From: Bdellovibrionales bacterium | Lineage (GTDB): Bacteria > Bdellovibrionota > Bdellovibrionia > Bdellovibrionales > UBA1609 | Assembly: GCA_020850475.1 (NCBI GenBank) | Contig: JADZEO010000105.1 | Coordinates: forward strand, 1-32,800 | Reading direction: 5' to 3' | Length of the DNA: 32,800 nt | Part shown: positions 15,172-23,699 of the stretch, piece after piece | How positions within the stretch are numbered: position 1 is the first letter of the stretch | How the letters are laid out: each line of letters begins with the position of its first letter | The notes under the pieces: generated by a model | What the model was told of the DNA's origin: nothing | Database searches by the model: none | Seen by the model: only the letters and a program-made list of their open reading frames with translations | Position numbers and translations under genes: made by a program

Positions 15172-17987
15172 GGTCCGTAAACTCCTGCAGTGCGATCCAA
15201 AGAAATGGGCAAGGGCTTGCCGTCTAAATCGAGGGCTCGAGGAATCGCCTTCACCTTGACCTCAACGGCGGTTGACAGAACGCTGCCCACGGAGTTCTTA
15301 ACTTCCAACCGATAAAGCCCTCGGTCGGCCCAAGAGATCGAACTCCAATTCAAAGTGTTGGCCGTCGCCCCGCTGACGGGGTTCCCGTCGCGAAACCACT
15401 GATAGGTCGGAGCCGGCACTCCGGTCGCCGCCGAGCTGAGACTGCCGGATTGGCCCAAGAGCAGCTCGAGGGCAGCTGGCTGCAAGGTTATTTCGGGCGC
15501 GTACTCCACAACCACCAGCGCTTTTTTGCTGGTCACGGAGCCATGCTTATTGGTTACCACAACGGTGTACTCACCGGCTTGATTGCGCAGAATGGAAGGC
15601 ACACTCAAAGTCGCGCTCGTTTTGCCGGTTAAGGCCACTCCATTGCGCTGCCATTGGTAAGTGACCGTCGGAATTCCCGCCGCACCAACGGTAAGGTTCA
15701 AAGTTTGCCCCTCTCTCAGCGTGGTCAGGGCCACAGGTTCAACTGAAATGGAAGGCAAAGTCTCGACCACCACCTGGACAAAGTTCGAATAGGCGGTGCC
15801 GTAGAAGTTGTTCACCTCAAGGCGATAGCCGCCGGCTTGAGACGGTTGGATATTGGCAATGCTCAAGGTTTTGTTGGTTTGGCCGGTGACTGCTGTCGGT
15901 CCAAAGTACCATTGATAAATAAAAGGTTCAGTTCCACCGACTGCAACAGTGGCGATCGACAAGTTACTGCCTTGAAGAAGGGTCACGGTCGCGGGAGGCT
16001 GAGTCACAATCTGCGGAGGTCCGCCGAGACTCACGATCGCGGCATTGGAGTTGGCAAAACTATAGGGCCCCGAAACCCGCACCGTGAAGCTTCCGACGTT
16101 GCTGGCATTGGCCGAGGCCACAGAGTAGGTTGCGCTGGTGGCTCCAGCGATCTCGCTCCCGGCCCGATACCACTGATAGCGCAAAGGTCCCGTACCAGAG
16201 GCCACTACACTTAAGGAAAATCCACTCCCCTCGCTCACCGTTTGATTCGCCACCGGCTGTACGGTGATTTGAATCGGCACATGAACATTCACCGTCACTT
16301 CATTTGAGTAAACTTCACCGTTGGTATTGAAAACCCGCACCTTGTAAAGACCCGAACGAGTCGAGGTCGCAAAAAGTTCGGTGTAGTTGGCGGCCGTAGC
16401 GCCTGCAATCGCTGTCCCGTTAAAAAACCACTGATAGCTGGGTGCTGGTGAACCATTTGCCACAACGGAAAGATTAATCGTTCCTCCCACTGCAAGATTT
16501 TGCCCTTGCGGTTGCGTGGTGATCACCGGAGACCCAGGGCTTCCATAAACTTGAGCGACAAAAGGTGTCGTGGTGCTTAAGCTGCGGGCATTATCTGAAA
16601 CATTCTCAACTCCAGACGGTACCCCATTGACCAGAACGGCCGGGGCAGAAAAATAAAGGTAACGAGTACAGGTTACGTTGGGACACGGATAAGCCATGAT
16701 CGTGCGCATGGCTGCCGCCTCATTATAATGTCCCGTTGAATAGGAAAAGTATCCACCACCAGGTGCATTGGGAAGGTCGTGATGATTCCCCAGATTGTGC
16801 CCCAGTTCATGCGAGAAACTGTAATACCCAGTGGCGCAGGGCCGAGCTACGACCGAAAATTGCATCGACTTCACCAAGGCCGGACTCGATGAGGTTAATA
16901 GATAGCCGATTCCACAAGCGCCGCCCATGGCCTCGCCCACAAGCAGTACGTTCATGTCCGCCTGGTGAGTGTCCCGCAAACCATGGACGTCATCCATAAA
17001 GCTGTCACCGGAGCCTGAAAATCGAGTGAGGTCGGTCTGCATGTTGGCTTGTTGGGCATAGTCGTATTCTTTGGTTACAGCGAGTTGCATTTGGGCTTGA
17101 ACGCCACCCCGGGAGAAGGCGGTGGTGGTTTGGGAAGTTCCAGTTCCAATCATGGCCTCGATGGCCGACGCCCCACCGGCTTTGTTCTTGGCGTCCGTCG
17201 TATAGGCCGCCAACAAGCGAATCGTCACCACGTCCGCTGCAATATCGGCACTCCCGACCGCGCTGTCTGGCGAAGCCACTCCGCCAGAAGTGTCGGCAGC
17301 TTCCCGGATCGTCGGAAGATTGCGTCCATCGCCTGGGTGGTCCGGGGGCAAGGCTTCGGTATCCACTTCGCGCAACAAGTGGATTTCGCCTTCGCCATAC
17401 GCAAGTTCAAACGTGCGGTGAGCTAACTTAACATGTCCGTGCCACATCCCTTGATTAAAAGTCAAAAACACATCCGAGAACTTCTCTCCCGGTATCTCTC
17501 CAACCCAAGTCACCATTCTGCCCAAATGCGAATCAACCCGGGTTTGCTGAGCCACCACTTCGGTCTGATCATCTAATTGCAATCTCAGGCGACGTTGCAA
17601 GGGACGCCCGACCAGACTCTGACCGGGTTGCCATACACCCTCCACCAAGGCCCCAGGGTCCATGACCACGGCAACCGCCGAACGAACATATCCCGATGGC
17701 TCCGCCAGACGAGTGAGCCACCGCTGCATGATTCGCGCATCCACCTCCACCCGGCGCCAAGGCGAGGGCAGTTGACGCGTACTCGAACTCACTGAACCGC
17801 TGACCGGTTCAATCTCTTCAGATGGAGGCAGGGGTGATTGATTGTTGTTGGGATCGGCCTGAGAAGCTAAATCTACGGGAGCCGAATCGCGCTCTGAGGG
17901 GCGCTGATACAAACCATAGAGAGTTAAGAATAGGCCAACCACCAAGAATAATAGCCACAAACCACGCGTTGGTGATTTCCCCTTCAT
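15168..17987 (-). CDS. Secreted metzincin metalloprotease with five Ig-like domains
   Basis: A 939-residue exported zinc protease. A signal or anchor helix lies at about 9-27, followed by a disordered linker and an N-terminal domain of about 75-215 that may be a pro-region. The catalytic domain (about 252-482) carries HELGHNLGNHHD: zinc ligands His393, His397, His403 and base Glu394 form HExxHxxGxxHD. The Met-turn is RTIMAYPC (Met431). This is the metzincin, reprolysin-like pattern. From about 487 to 912 there are five tandem Ig-like domains of about 85 residues, each with a TQP or VQP opening, a YQW(F/Y/Q) core Trp and a Tyr-corner such as GLYKVRV or GEYTVVV. They probably bind surfaces or prey. 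ATG at 17987 follows a GGGGG site. Its stop overlaps the next start. Confidence 0.88.
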   Translation of the reverse strand: MKGKSPTRGLWLLFLVVGLFLTLYGLYQRPSERDSAPVDLASQADPNNNQSPLPPSEEIEPVSGSVSSSTRQLPSPWRRVEVDARIMQRWLTRLAEPSGYVRSAVAVVMDPGALVEGVWQPGQSLVGRPLQRRLRLQLDDQTEVVAQQTRVDSHLGRMVTWVGEIPGEKFSDVFLTFNQGMWHGHVKLAHRTFELAYGEGEIHLLREVDTEALPPDHPGDGRNLPTIREAADTSGGVASPDSAVGSADIAADVVTIRLLAAYTTDAKNKAGGASAIEAMIGTGTSQTTTAFSRGGVQAQMQLAVTKEYDYAQQANMQTDLTRFSGSGDSFMDDVHGLRDTHQADMNVLLVGEAMGGACGIGYLLTSSSPALVKSMQFSVVARPCATGYYSFSHELGHNLGNHHDLPNAPGGGYFSYSTGHYNEAAAMRTIMAYPCPNVTCTRYLYFSAPAVLVNGVPSGVENVSDNARSLSTTTPFVAQVYGSPGSPVITTQPQGQNLAVGGTINLSVVANGSPAPSYQWFFNGTAIAGATAANYTELFATSTRSGLYKVRVFNTNGEVYSNEVTVNVHVPIQITVQPVANQTVSEGSGFSLSVVASGTGPLRYQWYRAGSEIAGATSATYSVASANASNVGSFTVRVSGPYSFANSNAAIVSLGGPPQIVTQPPATVTLLQGSNLSIATVAVGGTEPFIYQWYFGPTAVTGQTNKTLSIANIQPSQAGGYRLEVNNFYGTAYSNFVQVVVETLPSISVEPVALTTLREGQTLNLTVGAAGIPTVTYQWQRNGVALTGKTSATLSVPSILRNQAGEYTVVVTNKHGSVTSKKALVVVEYAPEITLQPAALELLLGQSGSLSSAATGVPAPTYQWFRDGNPVSGATANTLNWSSISWADRGLYRLEVKNSVGSVLSTAVEVKVKAIPRALDLDGKPLPISLDRTAGVYGP

Positions 17988-18104
17988 GATACCCCCGTAA
18001 AGCTTACCACTTCTTAATAAGTGTAAACCAAAACTGCTGCTCCGAAACTGTCAATTAAATCGACACAGCCAAAGGGACGATCTAGTTCGAAAGGACTCGC
18101 CAAC

Positions 18105-18124
18105 AAAAAAGCGATTCTCGCTTT
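18105..18124 (-). terminator. Intrinsic terminator after the 18188 gene
   Basis: On the minus strand AAAGCGA pairs with TCGCTTT across loop GAA, followed by TTT. It lies 64 bases beyond the stop of the 19303-18188 gene, so the metzincin gene probably has its own promoter in 17988-18104. I could not identify one with confidence. Confidence 0.65.
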
Positions 18125-18187
18125 GAAACACTCTCCCACATCCCACGATCGTTTCTGGACCGGGAATCGGCGAGGCCTTAAGGGAGA

Positions 18188-19303
18188 TTATTTCTGATCG
18201 ATCGGCTTGTTGGCGTTGCTAAGACGGCGAGCACTAATGAGGTTACCCGCCTCATCAAAAATGCCCATGTGGTACTCCATGTTCTTGAATCGACGAAGTC
18301 GACCATCCGCCATTCGCAAAAACAAACCATATTCACTCAAGAAATATCCTTGTTGAACTTGGCCGTTCGGGTGAAAGGCAACTTCGTACTTGAACTTGAG
18401 TTTGCGCCCTTGAATCGGAATCTCAACAACCTCCTCCTGCAGCAGGGCACGGCGCGGAACGCCCGTGGGATGAAAGCTCAGCTGCACCGGACCTCGCTTG
18501 CTCGTGAGTTGCAACTCATAGCCTTGCTCGGCTTTGTAGGTGAACGTGCTCTCACCGTTGCTCATGGTCCCTTGAGCGACCTGGCCGTTGTCGTAAACGC
18601 TCAATGGGTGAGCGGCATCTAATCGATAATCCATGCCGTTGAGGCGAATCTCTCCAAGTAAACTCTCTAGCCCACGCAAGGCATAGACGTAACGAGCCAT
18701 CCCGATCTCCGACGGCCCGCCTTGACTCCACAATCTGACGAGGGAACGGACTTGCGCGATATCGAGCTTGGCCCCTTGCGACTGAAAGTGATCAGCTAAG
18801 AGGGCGTGAAAAATCAACCCGGCCTGATCGTCCATCGCCAAGCGGTCCCACAGGTCTTTGCGAATCGAAAACTTTTTATCGGTGCTGGCCGAGCGAAAAA
18901 CCGCTTTCGAAACCTGGCAACTCAAAGGCAAACCGGCCGGACGGGCTGTCTCGTCGGCCCCGATTCCCTCGCCGGAAATAAAAACAACTTGCGAGGGCAT
19001 GGTCTTGAGCACTTCCGCCAGTTGCCCGCTTAATTTAGGATGAAAGGGCTCGATGCGAGAGAGCGACCAGCGAACCTTGTCATAGACATAACTCTCGTGG
19101 CGAGGAAATTGAGACTGAAATCTCTCACCTTCAAAAAAATCGAGGAGCCGCGTGCTCGCCTTCCCGCTTTCGGAGCAGGTGACCACATAACCCTCTGAGC
19201 TGACTTCGACCTTCAATCCGAAAGCGCTAACTGCCACGCCCTGGCTTAAAACGATCAGAACCAGTGCCCGTCCCAGGTTTTGGAAATACTCTTTGCTTCG
19301 CAT
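18188..19303 (-). CDS. Exported protein of unknown function
   Basis: A 371-residue protein with no recognised family. ATG at 19303 follows GGAGGG. The signal peptide ends near SAFGL at about residue 28-30. The first half is helical, with a repeated style seen in other exported Bdellovibrio-like proteins (LIFHALLADHFQSQG). The second half, about 240-355, is beta-rich with short motifs of the type V-x-x-x-NGQV-x-QG (DNGQVAQG; PNGQVQQG), which resemble MORN or toxin-antitoxin-like YD turns only loosely. It ends in a polar tail. An intrinsic terminator follows it, so it is transcribed apart from the metzincin gene. Cys are few (two in the mature protein). No function is proposed. Confidence 0.7.
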   Translation of the reverse strand: MRSKEYFQNLGRALVLIVLSQGVAVSAFGLKVEVSSEGYVVTCSESGKASTRLLDFFEGERFQSQFPRHESYVYDKVRWSLSRIEPFHPKLSGQLAEVLKTMPSQVVFISGEGIGADETARPAGLPLSCQVSKAVFRSASTDKKFSIRKDLWDRLAMDDQAGLIFHALLADHFQSQGAKLDIAQVRSLVRLWSQGGPSEIGMARYVYALRGLESLLGEIRLNGMDYRLDAAHPLSVYDNGQVAQGTMSNGESTFTYKAEQGYELQLTSKRGPVQLSFHPTGVPRRALLQEEVVEIPIQGRKLKFKYEVAFHPNGQVQQGYFLSEYGLFLRMADGRLRRFKNMEYHMGIFDEAGNLISARRLSNANKPIDQK

Positions 19304-19406
19304 CGTCCCTCCCTACCAAACTCCCGATCTTATTATTTCAAAAGCCTTGCGTTCCTGCCAGTCCCGAATGCACTCTGCGCTTCTCAAATCAAACCCATCC
19401 GCCCGG

Positions 19407-19432
19407 GACCTAGGGGCCCTTAGACCTAGGTC
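19407..19432. repeat. Strong hairpin over the stop codon of the persulfide dioxygenase gene
   Basis: GACCTAGG (19407-19414) and CCTAGGTC (19425-19432) pair perfectly around a 10-base loop. The hairpin includes the TAG stop (19410-19412) and the last codons of the minus-strand gene. The second arm also lies in a 10-bp palindrome GACCTAGGTC. No T tract follows, so it may protect the 3' end of the mRNA or be a factor-dependent terminator. Confidence 0.4.
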
Positions 19433-20141
19433 GCGATCCATCTTGAAGGACCGTCGTCTCGGCTCCGAGGCAAAGATTCGCCGGAACTGCCTCATCGATG
19501 CGATGGGGTAAGGCCAGCTTGAGCTCCCGCATGATTTTTACAAAATCATTTAACTCTCTTCCCTCGGGAAGACGCGGATTAAACCGCTTTTCCTCGGCGA
19601 TTGTCGAGACCGCCAACCCACGATAGTCGTGAGCCGGATACACGAAGGTGGCGTCAGGCAAGGCGTACAGCTTCTCATTGACACTCGCAAATAGCGTCTC
19701 GCTGCTGCCTTGCTGAAAATCCGTACGCCCACAGCCCCGAATGGTCAGAGCATCACCCGTAAAAACTCGATCAGCCAAATAGTACGATAGGCAAGAGTTG
19801 GTATGCCCTGGTGTCGCCAAGACTTTCAGTCGCAGTGAGCCCACCTTAACTTCTTGACCATCGTGAAGAGGCAAGTCGACGCCCTTCGCCTCTGCAGCCG
19901 CCGCCACGCCAATCACCGCTCCCGTCTCACTCCGCCAACGAGCGGCAGCTGTCACGTGGTCGGCGTGAATATGGGTTTCTAAAACCATTTTGAGTCGCCC
20001 CTCCAACTCCCGCACCAACTGACGATCACGATCAAACTGCTCCCTTACCGGATCAATGATGATCATTTCGCGAGTCAACGGATCACCCACCAAATAGGTG
20101 TAGGTGGATGTTTCTCGATCAAACAGTTGACGAAAGATCAA
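19410..20141 (-). CDS. Persulfide dioxygenase (ETHE1-like metallo-beta-lactamase fold)
   Basis: Oxidises glutathione persulfide to sulfite in sulfide detoxification. The 243-residue protein has THIHADH (His57, His59, Asp61, His62), GHT (His113), FTGDAL (Asp130) and YPAHDY (His171). It also carries the ETHE1 signature IRGCGRTDFQ, followed by STIAEEKRFNPRL. ETHE1-type enzymes use His57, His113 and Asp130 equivalents to bind one iron. The start is TTG at 20141, overlapping the hflC stop in TTGA, with AAGGGA eight bases upstream. No sulfide-oxidising gene (sqr) or rhodanese is adjacent; instead it is the last gene of the hflK-hflC run. A glyoxalase II role is less likely given the IRGCGRTDFQ motif. 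Confidence 0.88.
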   Translation of the reverse strand: MIFRQLFDRETSTYTYLVGDPLTREMIIIDPVREQFDRDRQLVRELEGRLKMVLETHIHADHVTAAARWRSETGAVIGVAAAAEAKGVDLPLHDGQEVKVGSLRLKVLATPGHTNSCLSYYLADRVFTGDALTIRGCGRTDFQQGSSETLFASVNEKLYALPDATFVYPAHDYRGLAVSTIAEEKRFNPRLPEGRELNDFVKIMRELKLALPHRIDEAVPANLCLGAETTVLQDGSRPRSKGP

Positions 20142-21133
20142 GGCGCTTTCCCTTCTTGAAGAACCTCAAAAAACTTGGAGCGCGTCGTGAGCAACAACTT
20201 GGTGTCGGCCGGTAGGCTCTTCTCATAGGCCTCAAGTCGACGCAAGAAGGAATAAAACTGCGGATCCTGATTCAGTGACTTAGCATAAATCGCCGTCGCT
20301 TTGGCTTCCGCCTCCCCTTTGATTTTTTGAATCAAACGATAGGCCTCCGATTCAATTTGCTTGAGGTCTTTATCTGCTTTGCCATTGATTTTTGCCTGCT
20401 CGCCCTTGCCGATCGAACGAATCTTCTCGGCAATACTCTGCCGTTCAGAAATCATCCGAGAATACACTTTGGCTTGGACACTCTCCTCATAGGCGATCCG
20501 ACGCAACTGCACGTCGATCAGCTCAATTCCCAAGGGAGCCAGCTCCGCTCGAGCGCCCTCGACAATCATGGCGCTGAGCTTTTCTCGACCCACTTCGATC
20601 GGCTCAACCTCTCCCACAATTTCTTCTTCGCCCGCGGTCACATTGACTTGCTCAGACTCCTGATCCTTTTTTAGACGCGCGTCCCGCCGCTGGGCCACGA
20701 GCTCATAGACCTTGTTACTGTTGCGTACGGCTTCAACTAAATGATGGCTGGAAATCACGTCACGGGTCACCCCGTCGAGGATGGCATCTAGGCGCGACTG
20801 GGCACCGCGCTCGCTTTGTACCGTTTGAATAAACTTAAGCGGATCATGGATTCTCCAACGAGCGGTGGTGTCGACGCGAATGTACTTCTTGTCTTTGGTG
20901 GGAATTTGATTAGGGTACCCGTCCCAACTCAAAATACGAAGATCAAGAAGCCTCACATCATGAATCAAGGGGGCCTTCCAGTGAATACCGGCATCCGTTA
21001 CGGTGCGCAGCGGTTTGCCGAACTGGGTGATCACCGCTTGGCGTCCCTCTTCAATTGTGAACATCGCCGAATTAACAGCCACCAAGGCGATCAATCCCAC
21101 TCCTATAATCAACCAAATCCGGAGTTTGCTCAT
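20138..21133 (-). CDS. hflC: HflC, SPFH-domain regulator of FtsH
   Basis: Inner-membrane SPFH (stomatin/prohibitin/flotillin/HflKC) protein that forms the cage around the FtsH protease with HflK. The 331 residues match E. coli HflC (about 334). One N-terminal membrane helix (about 5-24) is followed by FTIEEGRQAVITQFGKPLRT, the SPFH entry motif, and a long charged coiled coil (about 190-285) with the typical IRSIGKGEQAKINGKADKD and EAEAKATAIYAKSLNQDP segments. ATG at 21133 overlaps the hflK stop in ATGA, and its own stop overlaps the next start in TTGA. The insert with EQVNVTAGEEEIVGEVE near 165-180 is acidic and longer than I expect, as in other deltaproteobacterial-type HflC. Confidence 0.93.
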   Translation of the reverse strand: MSKLRIWLIIGVGLIALVAVNSAMFTIEEGRQAVITQFGKPLRTVTDAGIHWKAPLIHDVRLLDLRILSWDGYPNQIPTKDKKYIRVDTTARWRIHDPLKFIQTVQSERGAQSRLDAILDGVTRDVISSHHLVEAVRNSNKVYELVAQRRDARLKKDQESEQVNVTAGEEEIVGEVEPIEVGREKLSAMIVEGARAELAPLGIELIDVQLRRIAYEESVQAKVYSRMISERQSIAEKIRSIGKGEQAKINGKADKDLKQIESEAYRLIQKIKGEAEAKATAIYAKSLNQDPQFYSFLRRLEAYEKSLPADTKLLLTTRSKFFEVLQEGKAP

Positions 21134-22149
21134 TTGTCCTTACCTCCCTTGAGTTGATCAAAAATCGGCAAGAGTCCGCCCCGCATGCTTTCATCGACGA
21201 GGGTTAGGCCCTCCAACCGCATAAAGACTCGTTCCATGGTTTCCAGATACAGACGCTCACGAGTCACCGTCGGAGCCCGACGGTATTCCTGCAGGACCAG
21301 CTCAAAACGGTCGGCATCACCCTTGGAACGATTAAGCAAAGCGGTGGCATAACCTTGAGCCATGGCGATGTCTTTGTCGGCCCGTCCTTTGGCTTCGGGA
21401 ATGACCTCGTTGTAGTGCTTCTCGGCTTGGTTGATCGCTTGCTCTTGTTCCTGTTTGGCGGCATTGACTTCGTTAAAGGAAGGCTTGACCGCATCCGGCG
21501 GATTGACATCCTGAAGTTTAATCGAAACCACGCGAACGCCCCTGTCGTACTGATCCACAATGCCTTGAATGAGACTCATGGCTTCGCTGGCAATTTCCAC
21601 CCGTCCCACTGTGAGTACATCCGTCACCAAACGGTCCCCCACGACCCGGCGCATTACCGCTTCAGAAACATCCCGAATGTTGCGAATGGGGTCGCGAGTA
21701 TGAAACAAGAATTTCTTGGGATCTGAGATTTGAAACTGGGTGATCCATTCCACATCGGCCACATTCAGATCACCCGTCAGCATCAAGGACTCGTCATCCA
21801 GGGCCTCCGAATAACTGGTCCGCCCACCGCGGACGTTTTCTGAGCGAAAACCAAACTCCTGCTGCAAAATCAGCTTGGTCTTAACTTTGATCGCCTCATC
21901 AACTCCGAGCGGAAGCTTAAAGTGCAGTCCCGGAGGAGTGGTTTCGATATAGCGGCCAAACCTCAGGATGACCGCTTCTTCATCCGGCTCGACGGTGTAA
22001 AAAGACGAAAAGATGACCGGCAGTCCCACTAAGAGAGAAAAAATGACGACCAAGATCGTCGGCCGTTCAATGATCAGCTGACGAAATCGTTCGAATTCGT
22101 CACCTCGAGGATTCCATCGATTGCCACCCCCGCCTCCAAACTGACTCAT
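21130..22149 (-). CDS. hflK: HflK, SPFH-domain regulator of FtsH
   Basis: Partner of HflC in the inner-membrane complex that controls FtsH proteolysis. The 339 residues are shorter than E. coli HflK (about 419), mainly because the Gly-rich N-terminus is brief (MSQFGGGGGNRWNPRGDEF). A membrane helix lies at about 30-50, then the SPFH domain opens with FYTVEPDEEAVILRFGRYIE and PPGLHFKLP. The coiled coil carries FNEVNAAKQEQEQAINQAEK and the conserved Ala-Lys-Gly-Arg-Ala region. ATG at 22149 follows a strong GGAGG five bases upstream. It is first in a three-gene run with hflC and a persulfide dioxygenase. Its mRNA probably starts at the promoter near 22191-22219. Confidence 0.93.
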   Translation of the reverse strand: MSQFGGGGGNRWNPRGDEFERFRQLIIERPTILVVIFSLLVGLPVIFSSFYTVEPDEEAVILRFGRYIETTPPGLHFKLPLGVDEAIKVKTKLILQQEFGFRSENVRGGRTSYSEALDDESLMLTGDLNVADVEWITQFQISDPKKFLFHTRDPIRNIRDVSEAVMRRVVGDRLVTDVLTVGRVEIASEAMSLIQGIVDQYDRGVRVVSIKLQDVNPPDAVKPSFNEVNAAKQEQEQAINQAEKHYNEVIPEAKGRADKDIAMAQGYATALLNRSKGDADRFELVLQEYRRAPTVTRERLYLETMERVFMRLEGLTLVDESMRGGLLPIFDQLKGGKDK

Positions 22150-22190
22150 GGTCGCCTCCTTGCTGCATCTTCATCAGATTCGATAATTAA

Positions 22191-22219
22191 AATGTAACTT
22201 CCCGGTTTTGTCTGCTCAA
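22191..22219 (-). promoter_or_regulatory. Possible sigma-70 promoter for hflK-hflC
   Basis: Minus strand TTGAGC, 17 bases, TACATT; each hexamer matches 4 of 6. The start would be near 22184, giving a leader of about 35 bases before hflK. An A/T-rich stretch follows the -10. Weak hexamers keep confidence low. Confidence 0.35.
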
Positions 22220-22334
22220 TACCGCAGTAATTTGCTCCCCAACACGGACGGCGACTCGCGGCGTAGCGCGGCACAGATTAATGATTGCCCCTGCGGCGGG
22301 GTCCTCGGTATTTTTGATTGGAAACGAGGTTGAC

Positions 22335-23381
22335 GTGTTGAAACGAGGGCGGGAGCTGGAAAAACTTAAAACCCGAGCCCAAGGGATTCATCATCGCACC
22401 TTTGCCGTTGACCCCATCCAATGGAACCTCAACGAGGAGGTGCTTGACTTCCTCTTCACCGAGACCCGTCCAGAGATGAAAACACTCGAAGTCGGCGCCG
22501 GGCTCTCAACCTTGATTTTTGTCACCCATCGAACTTCGCATTTGGCGTTCATGAAATCACCTGAACAACGCGAGCGCGTACTCGAAGTCTGCATGTGGGA
22601 ACACCTCAATAGCTCGCGACTGGAAATGAGGCTCGAAGAACTCGGTCAAGTTTTGGCCAACTCCTCGGAGCAACCAAGTGTCGATCTGGTGCTTTTCATC
22701 GACGAAAGGGCTTTTCCGCAAACACCTTTGGCTTGGCAAAAGCTGGCCTGCCAAATCAAAACCGGTGGCTACCTCGTTTTGGGGAGTATCAAGTCCAAGC
22801 CCGCCGCCGCCTGGTTTTTCTTTCTCCGCAATCACCCGCATTGGCAGCTCGAACAAAATTTCTCGTGGCGAGCCGCGGCCTTTCGCAAAGTTAATCCCTC
22901 TCTGGAAGCCTCCGCGCAAAGTACCTTCCCGGATACTTCGACCCCATCAGCTCGACTCGCTTTGTTCTTTTGCCGATTTTTCTTAGGCCCGGTAACGGGC
23001 AACTGCTACTGGCAAAAAGCCTTGGGCCGGTGGGTCTTCGAGGAACTGTACCTAAACGGCTGGCGGGTATTTTATGAGGACGTCCTTTTAACCCTTCACC
23101 TGTTCGTGCTTAGGAAGTTTTACTATTGTGTCGTTCGCAAGGTTTACTTTTTCACCCTCCATGCCCTGATGATTCAGACGTATCGTCTGATCTTCCACTT
23201 GCTCCCGTCGTGGACTTATAAAGCCTACGCCTATGGGCGCACTTTCGTTTGGATGTTGAATCTCCCTGAATGGCCGGGAATTTGGCGAATGTGGTTTTGG
23301 CGATTGATTCCCTTATCGCTTCGTCGTGAAAATTTGCGGCGACTCATCAAACGAGTGTCTGCGCCCCAATCACCCACCTGA
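22335..23381 (+). CDS. Methyltransferase-like protein with aromatic, basic C-terminal region
   Basis: A 348-residue protein if it starts at GTG 22335, chosen because GAGG lies at 22326-22329. ATG at 22281 adds 18 residues but has no ribosome site. Residues about 45-165 look like a SAM-dependent methyltransferase fold: TLEVGAGLSTLIF is a good motif I, followed by a VDLVLFIDERAFPQ strand and a GGYLVLGSIK strand typical of the Methyltransf_24 type. Motif-I Gly residues are intact, but the usual acidic residue after the second strand is unclear, so activity is uncertain. The C-terminal third (about 225-345) is very rich in Trp, Tyr, Phe, Arg and Lys, for example KFYYCVVRKVYFFTLHALMI, and probably lies on or in the membrane. 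A small membrane-protein gene follows. Confidence 0.72.
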   Translation: MLKRGRELEKLKTRAQGIHHRTFAVDPIQWNLNEEVLDFLFTETRPEMKTLEVGAGLSTLIFVTHRTSHLAFMKSPEQRERVLEVCMWEHLNSSRLEMRLEELGQVLANSSEQPSVDLVLFIDERAFPQTPLAWQKLACQIKTGGYLVLGSIKSKPAAAWFFFLRNHPHWQLEQNFSWRAAAFRKVNPSLEASAQSTFPDTSTPSARLALFFCRFFLGPVTGNCYWQKALGRWVFEELYLNGWRVFYEDVLLTLHLFVLRKFYYCVVRKVYFFTLHALMIQTYRLIFHLLPSWTYKAYAYGRTFVWMLNLPEWPGIWRMWFWRLIPLSLRRENLRRLIKRVSAPQSPT

Positions 23382-23467
23382 GGACGCCACTGAAAAAAAA
23401 CATGGACCTAAGTCGGATGGCGAGCCCGGGTGAGCGATGTTATTCTTAGCCTGTTAAGGGAGCACGC

Positions 23468-23644
23468 GTGGAATCCTTCGAGAAAATCTATTATGAACTC
23501 AAGCCTTATCTCACACTCTCGCTCTCGATCTTTGGGCTTTCCTTCGATCATGGCAGTGTTTGGCTTCGCCTTTTGTCCCTGGGGCTGTTGGTAATTTCCA
23601 TTTTCCTGATTTATGCCCGCCTTAAAACGCGCCGGATTTTTTAA
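23468..23644 (+). CDS. Small membrane protein of 58 residues
   Basis: An ORF from GTG at 23468 to TAA at 23644. AAGGGAG (23455-23461) is six bases before the start, which supports real translation. The product begins MESFEKIYYELKPYLTLSLS and has two hydrophobic stretches (about 15-25 and 32-52) and a basic tail ARLKTRRIF, so it is probably an inner-membrane protein with its C-terminus in the cytoplasm. It is 86 bases downstream of the methyltransferase-like gene. I recognise no family, and no function is proposed. Confidence 0.65.
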   Translation: MESFEKIYYELKPYLTLSLSIFGLSFDHGSVWLRLLSLGLLVISIFLIYARLKTRRIF

Positions 23645-23699
23645 TCCCCAGGATTAGGGGCTGTGGACGTTTCTTCTAGCCATTTGAAAGGTCAAGGCT

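Noticed and set aside
15241-16540. Repeated DNA in the Ig-like region as a mobile or CRISPR-like repeat
   Set aside because: The periodicity is about 255 bases and lies in one open frame; it is protein domain duplication.
1552-17998. Identical 12-base TGATACCCCCGT at 1552-1563 and 17987-17998, before two minus-strand genes
   Set aside because: It contains a G-rich ribosome-site region at the start of both genes; with two copies only, chance and shared translation signals explain it.
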